In this document: positions 25,963-36,973 of the stretch, piece after piece
How positions within the stretch are numbered: the stretch's first letter is position 1
How the letters are laid out: the number at the start of each line of letters is the position of its first letter
Assembly (NCBI GenBank): GCA_903918755.1
Contig: CAIXFN010000082.1
Coordinates: forward strand, 62,001 to 126,000
Length of the DNA: 64,000 nucleotides
Source: an uncultured Pedosphaera sp.
GTDB lineage: Bacteria; Verrucomicrobiota; Verrucomicrobiia; Limisphaerales; Pedosphaeraceae
Direction of reading: 5' to 3'
Made by a program: the position numbers and the translations under genes
The notes under the pieces: model-generated
Databases searched by the model: none
What the model saw: the letters and a program-made list of their open reading frames with translations, nothing else
What the model was told of the DNA's origin: nothing

Positions 25963-27375
25963 TTACGGGGCCTCCGGGCGCGCGGGAGCCCCGACCAGGG
26001 GGCGGAATTTTGCCCCCGGAGGGCGCGGGGCGATGGCCCGGGGTTGGCGGCGGGCTGACTTGACATCCATGTCGCGCAGGTGGAGGCGGCGTTGGGCGGA
26101 GAAGGCTTCCCGCGTTTGGGGCAGTTCATGAATGATGCGCTCCAGGCAAGCCCTGCCTGCGGTCCAATCAAAGCGCCGGGTGATATGCCATTCGGCCATC
26201 GTGGCGAGCCAGGCAGCCTTTTTCTGATCCGGTTGGTCCGGCAGCTCCAGCAGCAACGTCAGTTGTTCGATGGCGGTTTCGGGTCGTTCCAAGGATTCCG
26301 CCAGCAGTTGGGCAAACTTCTCGCGCGCGGTCTGGTTATTCGGATCCTGCTCCAATTGGCGGACCAGTTCGTTGGCCTGGCTGGCGGCCTCATTGGCGCC
26401 GGGAGCGGGGCCAGCCGGCAAGGGTTGGTTGGGGGACTTTTCCGCTTTCGGCAGTTCGAAGATCCGGGTTGCCAAAGAAGCCCCGGGGTTTTCAATCGGG
26501 TCCGGAATCTGGTTGCGCCGCAAATTGGCCATGTGCGCGAGATGGGTACCCGGAAGCCGGGCGGAGACTTCCGCCAGCGCCCGGCGGGCGGCGGCGGGGT
26601 TGTTCCCGGCTTTCAGGTGCCACTCTGCCAATTGATGCAAGGCCACGGAAACCTGGCCGGGCTGAACATTCGGCTGATCCACTAATTGAAGCACGGTCCG
26701 TTCGGCCTCCGCCAGATCCTTGAAATGGAGCGCATAGATTTCGGCCAACATCAACCAGCCGTTGAAGTCGTCTTCGAATTTTTCCAGTTCATTAATGATG
26801 GCCTGTTCCGCCTCGCCGTATTTGCCGAATTTTAACTTGGCTACCGCCCGGGCGTAAACCGGGGCCACGGCGCGTTTGGGCATGGCTTCCTCCGCAAAGT
26901 GGACCAAGGGAAAAAGGAAAACGAGTCCCGCAACTCCCGCCAGCAGCCAGCCTCCCAAATAGCCGATCAAACCCGCGGGGAAGGCCATGATCACGCCCCA
27001 AATCGCGGCCAGGACCAGGAAGTCCTGCAACTGCCCGCCCCGGGTCACCACGTTGGCCAGCAGCCACGCAAAGGACACGGCGCTCCAGTAGGTTCCAATT
27101 ACCAACAGGGCGGGGGTCGTGAGGGCCAGGATTTGCCCGAAGCGGCCGCCGGCCTTGCCGAGGATGACGGAGGAGACGAACGGTGGCAGCACCGGATGGG
27201 CACCGCTGTTGAAAATGATCCAGAGCAGGACGGGCATCCCCAAGCCTTTGCCAACCCAATCAATGAACCAACGGCGGATCTGGCGCTTATCACCGCCAAG
27301 CTGGAGCCGGTCCCAATAATGGAACGAAAAGGCCACCATCGTGACCACCACCACCAGTGCGCCCAAAAAATTCAT
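25963..27375 (-). CDS. Multi-pass membrane protein with TPR-like repeats
   Basis: 470 residues from the ATG at 27375 (the frame is open further upstream but MNFLGALVVVV begins the first membrane helix). About five transmembrane segments occupy residues 1-165, including FGQILALTTPALLVIG and WGVIMAFPAGLIGYLGGWLL. The cytosolic or periplasmic remainder is made of TPR-like helical pairs (KYGEAEQAIINEL, AGNNPAAARRALAEV, NNQTAREKFAQLLAE). It is a probable scaffold. No specific function can be given. It converges on the radical SAM gene with a 4-base gap. Confidence 0.7.
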   Translation of the reverse strand: MNFLGALVVVVTMVAFSFHYWDRLQLGGDKRQIRRWFIDWVGKGLGMPVLLWIIFNSGAHPVLPPFVSSVILGKAGGRFGQILALTTPALLVIGTYWSAVSFAWLLANVVTRGGQLQDFLVLAAIWGVIMAFPAGLIGYLGGWLLAGVAGLVFLFPLVHFAEEAMPKRAVAPVYARAVAKLKFGKYGEAEQAIINELEKFEDDFNGWLMLAEIYALHFKDLAEAERTVLQLVDQPNVQPGQVSVALHQLAEWHLKAGNNPAAARRALAEVSARLPGTHLAHMANLRRNQIPDPIENPGASLATRIFELPKAEKSPNQPLPAGPAPGANEAASQANELVRQLEQDPNNQTAREKFAQLLAESLERPETAIEQLTLLLELPDQPDQKKAAWLATMAEWHITRRFDWTAGRACLERIIHELPQTREAFSAQRRLHLRDMDVKSARRQPRAIAPRPPGAKFRPLVGAPARPEAP

Positions 27376-27455
27376 ATATGAGTCCGCCGCCGCCGTCCGG
27401 TCAATCCCGGCCGGGACCGGCACCCGGGCGGGTTCGGGGCGGCACCCGTTTAAGC

Positions 27456-28850
27456 CTAAGCAATGATTTCGCGGATGGGGCCGAACCCTTCTTCCACGAG
27501 GCGCAAAGGCCGGCCGATCAACTGGACTTCCATTCGCCGATGGTTCAGACCCAGCTGCTGCAAAATCGTGGCGTGCAGATCGCTGTAATAATGCGGATGA
27601 TCCACGGCCTGGTAGCCGACTTCGTCCGTGGCCCCATGTACGGTGCCACCCTTGATACCACCCCCCGCCAGCCAGCAGGTGTAGCCTTTGGGATTGTGGT
27701 CCCGGCCGGTGGTGTTTTGCGACCAGGGGGTGCGACCGAATTCACTGGACCAGACCACCAGGGTTTCATCCAGCAAGCCGCGTTGCTTCAAATCGCGAAT
27801 CAGGCCCGCGATGGGCTGGTCCGTGGCCCGGCAAAGCGGCGCATGGCTTTCGATATTGCCATGGGCGTCCCAGCCGCCATTGCCGCCTCCGGCATGACAA
27901 ATCTGGACGAACCGCACCCCGGATTCGACCAGCCGGCGGGAGAGCAACAATTGTTTGCCGAAATCATCCGTGGCGGTCTGGCCAATGCCATAAAGGTCCC
28001 GGATGTGTTGCGGTTCCCGCGAAAAATCCACCACCTCCGGCGCGGAAAGTTGCATTCGGCCGGCGAGTTCATAAGCCTGGGCGCGGGCGGCGATGTCGGA
28101 GTTGATCGCGTAGCGCTCGCGGAATTCGGCATTGAGCTGTTGCAATGCCTGCATTTGCCGGTCACGTTCCGCCGCGCTGCCGCCCTTGGGCGGGTAGAGG
28201 TTCGGGATGGGCGTCTCACCAGGTTGGAACGGCGTGGCCGCCACCGAAGCGCCCAGATAGCCGCCGGTCAGTTGCACGGGCGAAGAGGGCCGTCCCAGAT
28301 TGACGAAGGTGGGCAAATTGCGATTGGCGCTACCCAGGGCGTAAGACACCCAGCTGCCCAGAGTGGGATGGTCAAAGGCGCGACCGCGATGTCCGGTGCA
28401 GGTTTCGATGACGGCGGGGAAGTGATTGCCTTCCTGGCACCACATCGAGCGGACCACGGCGATGTCGTCGATCACCCCGCCCACATGCGGAAACCAATCG
28501 GAAACCGGGATGCCCGACTGGCCGTAGCGCGTGAAAGTGCGCCGACAGGGGATGACCGGGCGCTTCATTTCGGCCTGATTGTCACCAAAGCCGACGGCAT
28601 CAATCAATTTGCCCGCCCACTTGTTGTCTTTGGGATCGAAGGTGTCAATATGACTGACACCGCCGCACATGAAGAGAAAGATGACGGATTTGGCGCGCGC
28701 CGGAAAATGCGGACCGAAAACGGCATTCGGGATTTCCCCCGCTTCCGCCCACATCGCGCCGAGGGCCACCCCCGTAAAGCCGCCCGCCATCTGGTGCAAG
28801 AAGCGTCGGCGGGAAAAACGGCCGCAGGGATAGAGCTCGGAGAGGTTCAT
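27456..28850 (-). CDS. DUF1501 family protein, Tat-exported
   Basis: 464 residues. A twin-arginine signal (SRRRFLHQMAGG, 13-24) precedes the DUF1501 body with its hallmark FLFMCGGVSHIDTFDPK (about 59-75), GNHFPAV, GGNGGWDAHGN and SSEFGRTPW segments. The fold is alkaline-phosphatase/sulfatase-like. It starts 6 bases after the DUF1549/DUF1553 gene, the usual PVC gene pair. In PVC bacteria such pairs are tied to degradation of complex sulfated or other polysaccharides, but no enzymatic activity is proved. Confidence 0.9.
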   Translation of the reverse strand: MNLSELYPCGRFSRRRFLHQMAGGFTGVALGAMWAEAGEIPNAVFGPHFPARAKSVIFLFMCGGVSHIDTFDPKDNKWAGKLIDAVGFGDNQAEMKRPVIPCRRTFTRYGQSGIPVSDWFPHVGGVIDDIAVVRSMWCQEGNHFPAVIETCTGHRGRAFDHPTLGSWVSYALGSANRNLPTFVNLGRPSSPVQLTGGYLGASVAATPFQPGETPIPNLYPPKGGSAAERDRQMQALQQLNAEFRERYAINSDIAARAQAYELAGRMQLSAPEVVDFSREPQHIRDLYGIGQTATDDFGKQLLLSRRLVESGVRFVQICHAGGGNGGWDAHGNIESHAPLCRATDQPIAGLIRDLKQRGLLDETLVVWSSEFGRTPWSQNTTGRDHNPKGYTCWLAGGGIKGGTVHGATDEVGYQAVDHPHYYSDLHATILQQLGLNHRRMEVQLIGRPLRLVEEGFGPIREIIA

Positions 28851-28856
28851 GGCCGG

Positions 28857-31121
28857 TTACCGCACATAAATGAATTCGTCGAGATTCAGCAGGAGCCAGG
28901 CGAACGATTTCAGCCGGGCCGGGTCCTGGGAAAGAAAGCTCTCGGCCGTAGCCATTTCCGCCGGGGATGGTGGCCGGGCGAGGGCCATCTGATAACCTAA
29001 TTTGACCGCGACCGGCAGGTCGCCGTGGGATTCCGTGTTCAGGCGTTCGGCGAACCGGGTGGCAGCGGCGTCGACTTCCGGACTGTTCATGAGAAACAGA
29101 CTCTGAGGCGGCGTGACCGTCTGCGTGCGCAGGGGGCAGGGGGCCCGGCCATCGTCCACATCAAAGGCGTTCAGGAAATTGGGCATGACCTCCCGGCTGC
29201 TGGAATACCCGCGCGCGATGTAAACGGCCCGCCGATTCCGGGACTTTCCCGTCCCCGTCGTACCCGACTTCGACTTCGCGGCGTTGGGTCGCCGGTTGGG
29301 GGAATCGCCCAAATCCATGGAGGGGCCGCCGACCGTGAGATCCAGATTGCCGGCGAGCGTGAGCAGGGAATCCCAGATGGGTTCCGCTTCCAAGCGTTGC
29401 AGACGAAAATGCCAAAGTTGCGAATCGCTGGCATCGGCCGGGGCATTCACGGCGAGCAACTCCGGACTCACTTCGGAGGCCAGCTTGTAGGTGTCCGAGG
29501 TCACCATGAGCCGGTGCAGGTATTTCATGCTGAAACCGTGCCGCAGGAATTCCGCGGCCAGCCAGTCCAGCAGGGGTTGGTTGGCGGGGGTGCCGCCCAA
29601 GGCGCCGAAATCGCTCGCAATTTTTTGCAAGCCTTCGCCGAAATGCCATTGCCACAGCCGGTTTACCGCCACCCGGGCGAAGAGCGGGTTTTCCGGCGCG
29701 GTGAGCCAGTCGGAAAATGCTTCCACGCGGCCTTCGCGAAAATCGGGTTTGCCGGAAGCGAAAGGCCAGCCGGGTTCGACGGGGTGATTCCTCTCCGGCC
29801 GATCGGGATCGCCGCTGGTCAGGATGTAGCTGGTTTCCAGTTCACGCCCCTTGTCCACTTCCACAGTCCAGAAGGCCGGAACGACTCCGCTTTTGCGGCC
29901 ACCGGTGGGAGTCAAGGCGGCGAGTTCTTTTTGCAGCGCCTTGTACTTGTCCCGTTCCGCCGGGGGCATGACTTCCTCCAGTTTGTCGGAGTCGATACGG
30001 ATGATGGGATAATAGTCATCCGCAATTTTTTGTTCGGCCGGGGTGCGTTCTTTTTCGGGCTTTTGGATGATGGCACGGACGTCGGTCGGAAGCATGGCCA
30101 GGCGATCCGCGTAAAGTTGCTTTTTGTACGGGGCGATCAACTCGTTGATCGGATCCTCCAGGATTGCCCGGCGTTTTTCCAGTTCCGCCTGGGCGCGGCC
30201 GCTTTGAAAGAGTTCTTCGGGCGTTCCGAGGAGAATCTTGCGCGACACGAGGGGATCAAACAGCGCTTTCATCGAATAATAATCGCGCTGTTTTATGGGA
30301 TCATACATGTGATCGTGACACTTGGCACAACTGACGGTCATCCCCATAAAGGCGGTGGACACGGTATCCACGGCGGCAATGGCCAGTTCCTGCTCGTCCT
30401 TGCCTTCGCAGCCCACGGAACCGCGGGCGAGGAAGCCGAGGGCAAACTGGTCATCCGGGCGGGGTTCGGTACGGAAACGGTAGCCCGTTGCGGAGATCTC
30501 GGTACGGGCGGTGGAGCGGTAGCCGGTCAACTGCGCCCGGACAAATTGGTCGTACGGCACATCCTCGCTCAGCGCGCGGATGACCCAATCCCGCCACAGG
30601 TAGATCCCCGGCGCCGCGACCATCTTTTCATCCACATCCGCGTAGCGGAGGACATCCAGCCAATGCCGGGCATAGCGGACGGCGTGTTGCTCGTTCGCCA
30701 ACAACTCGTCCACCACTTTTTCATAGGCATTCCCGGATTCGTCCTTTAGAAACGTTTCCGTTTGCGCGGGCGTGGGCGGCAGGCCGATCAAATCGAAGTA
30801 AACCCTTCGCAGCAAGGTTGCCTTGTCCGCCGGTGGGGCGGGGCGCAAGTTTCTGGCCCGGTATTGGGCAGTGATAAACGCATCGATCGGATTGGTGGAC
30901 GTCGTGACCCCAGCGGGCACGGCGGGTTGGCCGACGGGTTGCAGGGCCCAGAGTTCGGCGGCCGTTTTTTTGACCGCGGCGGCCATGCCCAAGTCGGGAA
31001 GCAGGGTGGTCGTAAACCAGAGCGCCAGAAGGAAGCACAGCCGGAATTTACGGCGAATCCCACGGGAAGGCGGAGGATGATTTCCCGCTGCGGCAAGGTG
31101 TCTCGCAACGGGTTTTATCAT
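28857..31121 (-). CDS. DUF1549/DUF1553 domain protein with one heme motif
   Basis: 754 residues with a signal peptide or anchor (hydrophobic 27-48). The DUF1549 domain spans about 75-280 (NPIDAFITAQ, RRVYFDLIGLPPTP, RYARHWLDVLRYAD). A single CAKCH heme site lies at about 268-272. The DUF1553 domain spans about 480-740 (NPLFARVAVNRLWQWHFG, SPEVDAAATRFAER). The N-terminal planctomycete cytochrome domain (PSCyt1) that many members carry is absent. It is the partner of the DUF1501 protein 6 bases downstream. Both are exported and of unknown activity. Confidence 0.9.
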   Translation of the reverse strand: MIKPVARHLAAAGNHPPPSRGIRRKFRLCFLLALWFTTTLLPDLGMAAAVKKTAAELWALQPVGQPAVPAGVTTSTNPIDAFITAQYRARNLRPAPPADKATLLRRVYFDLIGLPPTPAQTETFLKDESGNAYEKVVDELLANEQHAVRYARHWLDVLRYADVDEKMVAAPGIYLWRDWVIRALSEDVPYDQFVRAQLTGYRSTARTEISATGYRFRTEPRPDDQFALGFLARGSVGCEGKDEQELAIAAVDTVSTAFMGMTVSCAKCHDHMYDPIKQRDYYSMKALFDPLVSRKILLGTPEELFQSGRAQAELEKRRAILEDPINELIAPYKKQLYADRLAMLPTDVRAIIQKPEKERTPAEQKIADDYYPIIRIDSDKLEEVMPPAERDKYKALQKELAALTPTGGRKSGVVPAFWTVEVDKGRELETSYILTSGDPDRPERNHPVEPGWPFASGKPDFREGRVEAFSDWLTAPENPLFARVAVNRLWQWHFGEGLQKIASDFGALGGTPANQPLLDWLAAEFLRHGFSMKYLHRLMVTSDTYKLASEVSPELLAVNAPADASDSQLWHFRLQRLEAEPIWDSLLTLAGNLDLTVGGPSMDLGDSPNRRPNAAKSKSGTTGTGKSRNRRAVYIARGYSSSREVMPNFLNAFDVDDGRAPCPLRTQTVTPPQSLFLMNSPEVDAAATRFAERLNTESHGDLPVAVKLGYQMALARPPSPAEMATAESFLSQDPARLKSFAWLLLNLDEFIYVR

Positions 31122-31187
31122 GCCCCAAAGGTACCAAAAAATGACTGGACGGCAAGGGACGAATTGGCTCGTCAGCCAGCTAAAATG

Positions 31188-31223
31188 GAAAACCCCTCTC
31201 CACCCGCTGCGGATGGAGAGGGG
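31188..31223 (-). terminator. Intrinsic terminator of the Gly/Pro-rich protein gene
   Basis: CCCCTCTCCA (31193-31202) pairs exactly with TGGAGAGGGG (31214-31223). On the minus strand the stem is followed by TTTTCCATTTT. It lies 28 bases past the stop codon at 31251. Confidence 0.8.
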
Positions 31224-31250
31224 AACCAGTAACTAAAACGCGAGCTGCCC

Positions 31251-31913
31251 TTACTTTAGGAGACCACGCAGCACGGCGATGGCTTCCTGACGGGCGGAGA
31301 GTAACTGCTGCAGGTTGGACTGCGCGGAGGCCAGGGCGGTCTCCTTGGCTTTGACCGCCGCCCGGGCCTTAGCCAGATTGGCTTTAATGTCTTCCGCCGA
31401 TGCCTTGGCATCCACGGCTGATTGCAGGGCGGTTACCTCGGCGCTGCGCTGGCCGCCGAAAGGCCCACCGGGACCTCCCGGGCCGCCACCGGGGCCGCCA
31501 AAGCCGCCGGGAGGAGGACCGAAACCGCCGCCGGGAGGGCCGCCGTTATCCCCACCCGCGCCATTTTGCCCGCCGCCGGGAGGCCCTCCGGGGCCGCCGT
31601 TGTCACCGCCCGGACCTCCGCCGGGGCCGCCAGGCCCACCCGGGAAGCCGCCGCGTCCGCGTCCCCCAAAACCCATGAATCCGCCCATCTGGCTTTGCCG
31701 GAGAGCTTGTTGCGCATCCAGCACCTTGGTGATGGCCTCCTGCACGACTTTCCATTCGGCATCGTCCGTGACCTCAAGGGATTCCTTGAGGGTGTCCAGC
31801 TGCATCTGGCGAAACTGCGCGGGATCGAAACCCTGCGCCTTGACGCCGGTGGGGCCAGCCAGACACCAGGCGCCCAGCGCCCCGAGAACCAACATCCGTT
31901 TGATTTTCTTCAT
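31251..31913 (-). CDS. Secreted protein with Gly/Pro-rich low-complexity centre
   Basis: 220 residues. A signal peptide (MKKIKRMLVLGALGAWCLAG) is followed by a helical segment (about 30-75, FRQMQLDTLKESLEVTDD), then about 80 residues made almost wholly of GGPGGP/PPGGG runs, then a second helical segment (about 155-220, VTALQSAVDAKASAEDI) ending in LRGLLK. The two helical ends resemble the LTxxQ-type Spy/CpxP repeats weakly. It may be a periplasmic chaperone-like or structural protein. It has its own terminator. Confidence 0.65.
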   Translation of the reverse strand: MKKIKRMLVLGALGAWCLAGPTGVKAQGFDPAQFRQMQLDTLKESLEVTDDAEWKVVQEAITKVLDAQQALRQSQMGGFMGFGGRGRGGFPGGPGGPGGGPGGDNGGPGGPPGGGQNGAGGDNGGPPGGGFGPPPGGFGGPGGGPGGPGGPFGGQRSAEVTALQSAVDAKASAEDIKANLAKARAAVKAKETALASAQSNLQQLLSARQEAIAVLRGLLK

Positions 31914-32142
31914 ATCCGTGTTCCTGTGATTGTTACGGCCAGTTTTGCTCCGCCGGAAACTTTCCGGTCCGGTCGCTTTGCCGGGTTGGCCGCTCGCCCG
32001 TTCATAGGAACACCATACGAGGGGCGGGGTTTCGGCGCCACCGGCCCATCACGCGAATGGGACACTTCATCCCCCGGAATCCGGGTTTCATGGCAAATCG
32101 GACGACGGGAGCTCTTAGGATCACCTTTGGGAGGTGCCGGCC

Positions 32143-34275
32143 TCAGTGCAAAACGAGGTTCTCGATGAAGAACTCCATCATGCGGTCGCGGTTGACCGCG
32201 CTGTGGCCCTGGTCCGGACCCACTTGCACCTCAAAACTCTTGCCGGCGCGCTGAAGCGCCTGGATCAGTTGCATCGTGTTGTTGGGGTGGACGTTGTTGT
32301 CGGCCGTGCCGTAATAAATCATCAACCGGCCCTGGAGTTTGTCCGCGTAGGTCATGGCGCTGCCGGCATCGTAGCCGGCTTTGTTTTCCTGGGGCAGCCA
32401 CATATAGCGCTCGGTATAAATCGTGTCGTAATGGTGCCAGGAGGCGGGCGGGGAGCAGGCCACAGCCGCGTGAAAGACGCCGGGGTAGCGCAGCAGACAC
32501 ATGGCCGAAGCGTAGCCGCCATATGAGGTGCCGAAAATGCCGACCCGCTTCTCGTTCACGTAAGGGCGGGCGGCGATGGACCGCACACCCGCGGCTTGAT
32601 CATCAATTTCCGGTTGGCCAAGTTTCTCATAAATCGCATCGAGGAATCGTTTGCCCCGACCGCTGGCGGAACGCGAATCCAGGGTCAAAACCAGGAAGCC
32701 AAACTCGGTCAAGGAATTGGGCAGGGTGAACGTCTCATGGGCACCGGTGGTGGAGGGACCCCCATAGACACTCACCAACACGGGATACTTGTGCAGCGGG
32801 CGGAAGTTGGAAGGATAGTGGAGCAGACCATACAAGTCGGTGACACCATCCCCGGCCTTGAACTTGATGAGTTCGACGGATTTGAGCCCCAGCTTTTTGA
32901 ATTTGGTGGTGTCGCTGGTGGCGAGCACCAGGAGCACTTTGCCGTGCGCATCCACGAGGCGGGAAAAGGGCGGGGTGTCGTGGGTTTGCGCCATGTCGAT
33001 GAAATGTTTGCCGTCCGGGGCGATGTCCACCGTGTGATGAAACGCCGGGTCGGTGAGGCGGATGTCCCCCTGGCCGTCCAGCCCAACGCGATGCAGTTGG
33101 AGTTTCATCGGGTTATCGCCGTCGTGAGCGAGGTAATACAGCAATCCGGCGGATTCATCCACTTTCTCGATGCTTTCCACTTCGAAATCATGCCGGGTCA
33201 AGGTGGCGAGGAGGCCCTTGTCCAGGTCGTAAAGATAGTAATTGCGCCATCCGGTGCCTTCCGAGGCCCAGATAAAGCGGCGACCATCCTGCAGCCAGTA
33301 AATGGCCGGATTGTTTTCCGTCCAGCTGGGACGCCATTCCTCATGGACGATCACGCGACATTTGCCGGTGGCGGGATCGCAGGCGCAATACTCCATGATG
33401 TTCTGGCGGCGGTTGGTGCGGTGAAATAAGAGTTCCTTGCCGTCCTGGGTCCAGGAAACGCCGTAGATGTAATGGCCCACGACCGCGTTATCGAGGGGTT
33501 TGCCATCCCGGGCATCCACGCGGGTGGAAGTCTTGGTTTTGACGTCGTATATGAAAATGTCCGCCACGGGATTGGTGGCTCCCGCTTTGGGATAGGGTTC
33601 CGCATCCAGCGTATCGCTGATTTTGGTGGTGTTGAGCGTGAGGTAGAAATCCGGCACCTTGCTTTCGTCGAACCGGTAATAGGCCACCTGGGTGCTGTTG
33701 CTCGACCACCAGATGGCGGTGTTCTGGTCGAGTTCCTCGCCATAAACCCAACTCGCCGTACCATACTTGATCCGGTCTTTTTCGCTGCCATCCTTGGTGA
33801 TGGCCACCGTGTTGGAACCGTTGGCGTCGCTCATCCACAAATTGCGATCCCGGAAAAAGGCTTTTAGTTTGCCATCGGGCGACGTGGCGGAGCTGAATTG
33901 GCGACCGCGCTCCGGTCCGCCGCCACGGTTGGCCCGCCGACCCCGACGGCCCGCTTCGGCCGTGGCGTTGGTGCCCGGCCGGGCGGCGGCATTGGTGGCC
34001 AAGTCCGACAATTTGCCCGTGCCGATATCATAGTGGAAACGCTTGCCGTCCCGGGGAAAATCGAACGAGGAACCGCCGTCGCGCCAGGTGACGCTCAAGG
34101 TGCCCAATTTGACCGAGCCGGGGATGTCCTTGCTGACTTTTTGGAAATGCTCATAACCGGGCATTTCCTTGAGTCGGTCCTGCGCCGGCGCGGAGAGGGT
34201 AAGCAGGAGACCGGCGACGAGGATCGGAATTCCCTGAAAAAGGGAACCATGGAGATGGAGAGAGGCAAACTTCAT
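32143..34275 (-). CDS. S9 family prolyl peptidase, DPP-IV type
   Basis: 710 residues with a signal peptide (hydrophobic 15-30, SAPAQ). The N-terminal beta-propeller matches DPPIV_N ([44 protein letters not shown]). The peptidase domain has nucleophile GTSYGGYAS, acid [12 protein letters not shown] and catalytic His DQGHSAV at the end. It is a periplasmic or outer-membrane serine exopeptidase releasing X-Pro dipeptides. An Arg/Gly-rich insert near residue 110 ([11 protein letters not shown]) is unusual. No operon partner is evident. Confidence 0.9.
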   Translation of the reverse strand: MKFASLHLHGSLFQGIPILVAGLLLTLSAPAQDRLKEMPGYEHFQKVSKDIPGSVKLGTLSVTWRDGGSSFDFPRDGKRFHYDIGTGKLSDLATNAAARPGTNATAEAGRRGRRANRGGGPERGRQFSSATSPDGKLKAFFRDRNLWMSDANGSNTVAITKDGSEKDRIKYGTASWVYGEELDQNTAIWWSSNSTQVAYYRFDESKVPDFYLTLNTTKISDTLDAEPYPKAGATNPVADIFIYDVKTKTSTRVDARDGKPLDNAVVGHYIYGVSWTQDGKELLFHRTNRRQNIMEYCACDPATGKCRVIVHEEWRPSWTENNPAIYWLQDGRRFIWASEGTGWRNYYLYDLDKGLLATLTRHDFEVESIEKVDESAGLLYYLAHDGDNPMKLQLHRVGLDGQGDIRLTDPAFHHTVDIAPDGKHFIDMAQTHDTPPFSRLVDAHGKVLLVLATSDTTKFKKLGLKSVELIKFKAGDGVTDLYGLLHYPSNFRPLHKYPVLVSVYGGPSTTGAHETFTLPNSLTEFGFLVLTLDSRSASGRGKRFLDAIYEKLGQPEIDDQAAGVRSIAARPYVNEKRVGIFGTSYGGYASAMCLLRYPGVFHAAVACSPPASWHHYDTIYTERYMWLPQENKAGYDAGSAMTYADKLQGRLMIYYGTADNNVHPNNTMQLIQALQRAGKSFEVQVGPDQGHSAVNRDRMMEFFIENLVLH

Positions 34276-34526
34276 ATCATTTTGGTGCTGAAGGGCTCGC
34301 CCGGCGCAGTAATCCCGCGATCGGGTTGACTCGGATTCAGTTTGCGGTTTTCCGGGGCAAAGTCAATTGTGGCGCTTTCGCGGCAATTTTTTGGCCACTT
34401 CGATTTCGTCAAAGCCTGTGGGGCGGAGGAGCCAAGGCCGAAGATGATATCGTCCGAGTTTACCCTTGCCACGGCTCCGCCTTGGTGCGAGTTTCACCCG
34501 TCTTTCAACGCGGTGTTTTCAAACTC

Positions 34527-35342
34527 ATGCGACTCATCGGAAATCACTCTGGATTACGCCCGGCGCGCACCGACCGCGCTTTTACCTTAATCGAACTGCT
34601 GGTGGTCATAGCCATCATCGCCATTCTGGCGGCCATGCTGCTGCCCGTCCTGGCCAAGGCCAAAGAAAAGGCCAAGTCCACGGAATGTCTGAACAACACG
34701 AAGCAGATGATTTATGCCGCTTCGATGTATGCGGCGGATAATTCCACCAAATATTGTTGGACGTTCACCCTGGAGGGCAACCAGTTGAACCGCACCAATT
34801 GGTATGTTTATTTGCAGCCCTTTCAACAATCCCGGGCCATTCTCCTGTGCCCCATCCGGCCCAAGAAGGTGAATATCAGTGTGGGGAGCGGGGGATTTCC
34901 CGGCACCTCGGATGGGGAGGTGGAATACGCCTCGGACGGAACCTATGGCAATTATGGCGCGAATTTCCGGCTGGGTGGCTGCTGGTGGCCAGGGGTCTGG
35001 GAAGTACCGGGATCGAAGGAAGCGCTGGTCAGGCGACCAGCTTCAGTCGTGTACCTGGCGGATGGAGGCACTGCGGCGGCCAATACCACCAATCCGTTAC
35101 TCTGCGTAACGCCAAAATCCGCGCCCAAACCCGGTTGCTGGATTCTGCATGATGTGGCGAATGATGCCCCGGCCACGGGAGCCGTTTCTTCGACTGGCGA
35201 TCCCAATTGGGGCGGTCCGCTGCCCCGCCACAATAACCGCAGCAACAATGCCTTCGTGGATGGCCATTGCGAGTCCATGCGGTCCGCCCAGTGGTATTGG
35301 GCCGGCACTCCCTACCTGATTCCGGATGTCGGCGGTCAGTAA
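34527..35342 (+). CDS. Prepilin-like protein (pseudopilin), PVC type
   Basis: 271 residues from the ATG at 34527; the frame is open upstream but lacks a start near the leader. Leader [16 protein letters not shown], then the hydrophobic helix and a PVC tail with DGHCESM ([19 protein letters not shown]). Like the copy at 9201-10019 it should be processed by a type II prepilin peptidase. It faces a second pseudopilin gene tail-to-tail across 165 bases. Role unknown. Confidence 0.85.
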   Translation: MRLIGNHSGLRPARTDRAFTLIELLVVIAIIAILAAMLLPVLAKAKEKAKSTECLNNTKQMIYAASMYAADNSTKYCWTFTLEGNQLNRTNWYVYLQPFQQSRAILLCPIRPKKVNISVGSGGFPGTSDGEVEYASDGTYGNYGANFRLGGCWWPGVWEVPGSKEALVRRPASVVYLADGGTAAANTTNPLLCVTPKSAPKPGCWILHDVANDAPATGAVSSTGDPNWGGPLPRHNNRSNNAFVDGHCESMRSAQWYWAGTPYLIPDVGGQ

Positions 35343-35447
35343 GCGCGGCGGGGGTGGCTGAAAGCTCGCGACCGGTTGGCAATGTTCACTGCCGGACAGG
35401 GCATTTTGCCGGAGGGAAGATCTATCCAAGACACTCCAGTAGGGTAC

Positions 35448-35481
35448 AAAAAACCAGCCCAACAGACAGGCTGCGGGCTGG
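35448..35481 (-). terminator. Intrinsic terminator downstream of the minus-strand pseudopilin
   Basis: CCAGCCC (35454-35460) and GGGCTGG (35475-35481) form a 7-bp stem. On the minus strand a TTTTTT run (35448-35453) follows. It is 27 bases past the stop of the gene ending at 35508. Confidence 0.7.
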
Positions 35482-35507
35482 AGCAAGCGGGCTAAAAACC
35501 AGCCGAC

Positions 35508-36329
<822 letters not shown>

Positions 36330-36502
36330 GCGTTTCCATGCGGGCAAGGCGATTGTGTTCATCGGAGTCAATCATGCCACGGGATGATTTGCCGCGCAAC
36401 GCAAAAGCCGAAAAACCAGCCGCTCCACGCGAATATTCCCGGTCCCGTCCGGGGAAGCGAAGGGGTTGAACCGTGGGGCGATTTCGTGGTTTGATCGATC
36501 CC

Positions 36503-36973
36503 ATGAAAATTCGTGTTTACGACCCGGCGGATCTCGGCCGGATCGTGGAACTGTTTACTGCCACAGTGCGAGGGGTGAATGCGCGCGATTATTCCTCCGA
36601 GCAGGTTGCGGCCTGGGCACCCATTCCTCCCGATTTGGAACGCTGGCGTACCCGGTTGGCCGCGCAGCGAGTATGGGTGGCAGAAATTGACGGGGAATTG
36701 GCCGGCTTTTGCTCTCTGGCGGGCGATGATTACGTGGACTTCCTCTACATCGACCATCGATTTCAGAGAAAAGGCGTGGCCCGGGGGCTATTAAGCCACG
36801 CGGAGGAGCAGGCCGGGGGGCGAAGTCGGCGATTTCATACCCAAGCCAGCATTACCGCACGGCCATTTTTCGAAAGCATGGGCTATGTGTTTCGTACGGC
36901 GCAGGAGGTGGAGGTGCGGGGAGCGCGGTTGCGCAATTTTATCATGGAAAAGCCCGCCCAATCGGGTCAATGA
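36503..36973 (+). CDS. GNAT family N-acetyltransferase
   Basis: 156 residues from the ATG at 36503. The acetyl-CoA binding motif A is YIDHRFQRKGVARGLLSHAEEQA (pattern Q/R-x-x-G-x-A), preceded by the beta-strands AEIDGELAGFCSLAGDDYVDFL. C-terminal residues FFESMGYVF are typical of the family. Acceptor unknown. It is not part of an operon, and its last 7 bases overlap the end of the convergent PVC dehydrogenase gene. Confidence 0.85.
   Translation: MKIRVYDPADLGRIVELFTATVRGVNARDYSSEQVAAWAPIPPDLERWRTRLAAQRVWVAEIDGELAGFCSLAGDDYVDFLYIDHRFQRKGVARGLLSHAEEQAGGRSRRFHTQASITARPFFESMGYVFRTAQEVEVRGARLRNFIMEKPAQSGQ

Noticed and set aside
27357-29000. Plus-strand 547-codon ORF
   Set aside because: Antisense of the DUF1501 gene, no recognisable motif.
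29025-30749. Plus-strand 574-codon ORF
   Set aside because: Antisense of the DUF1549/DUF1553 gene, no recognisable motif.
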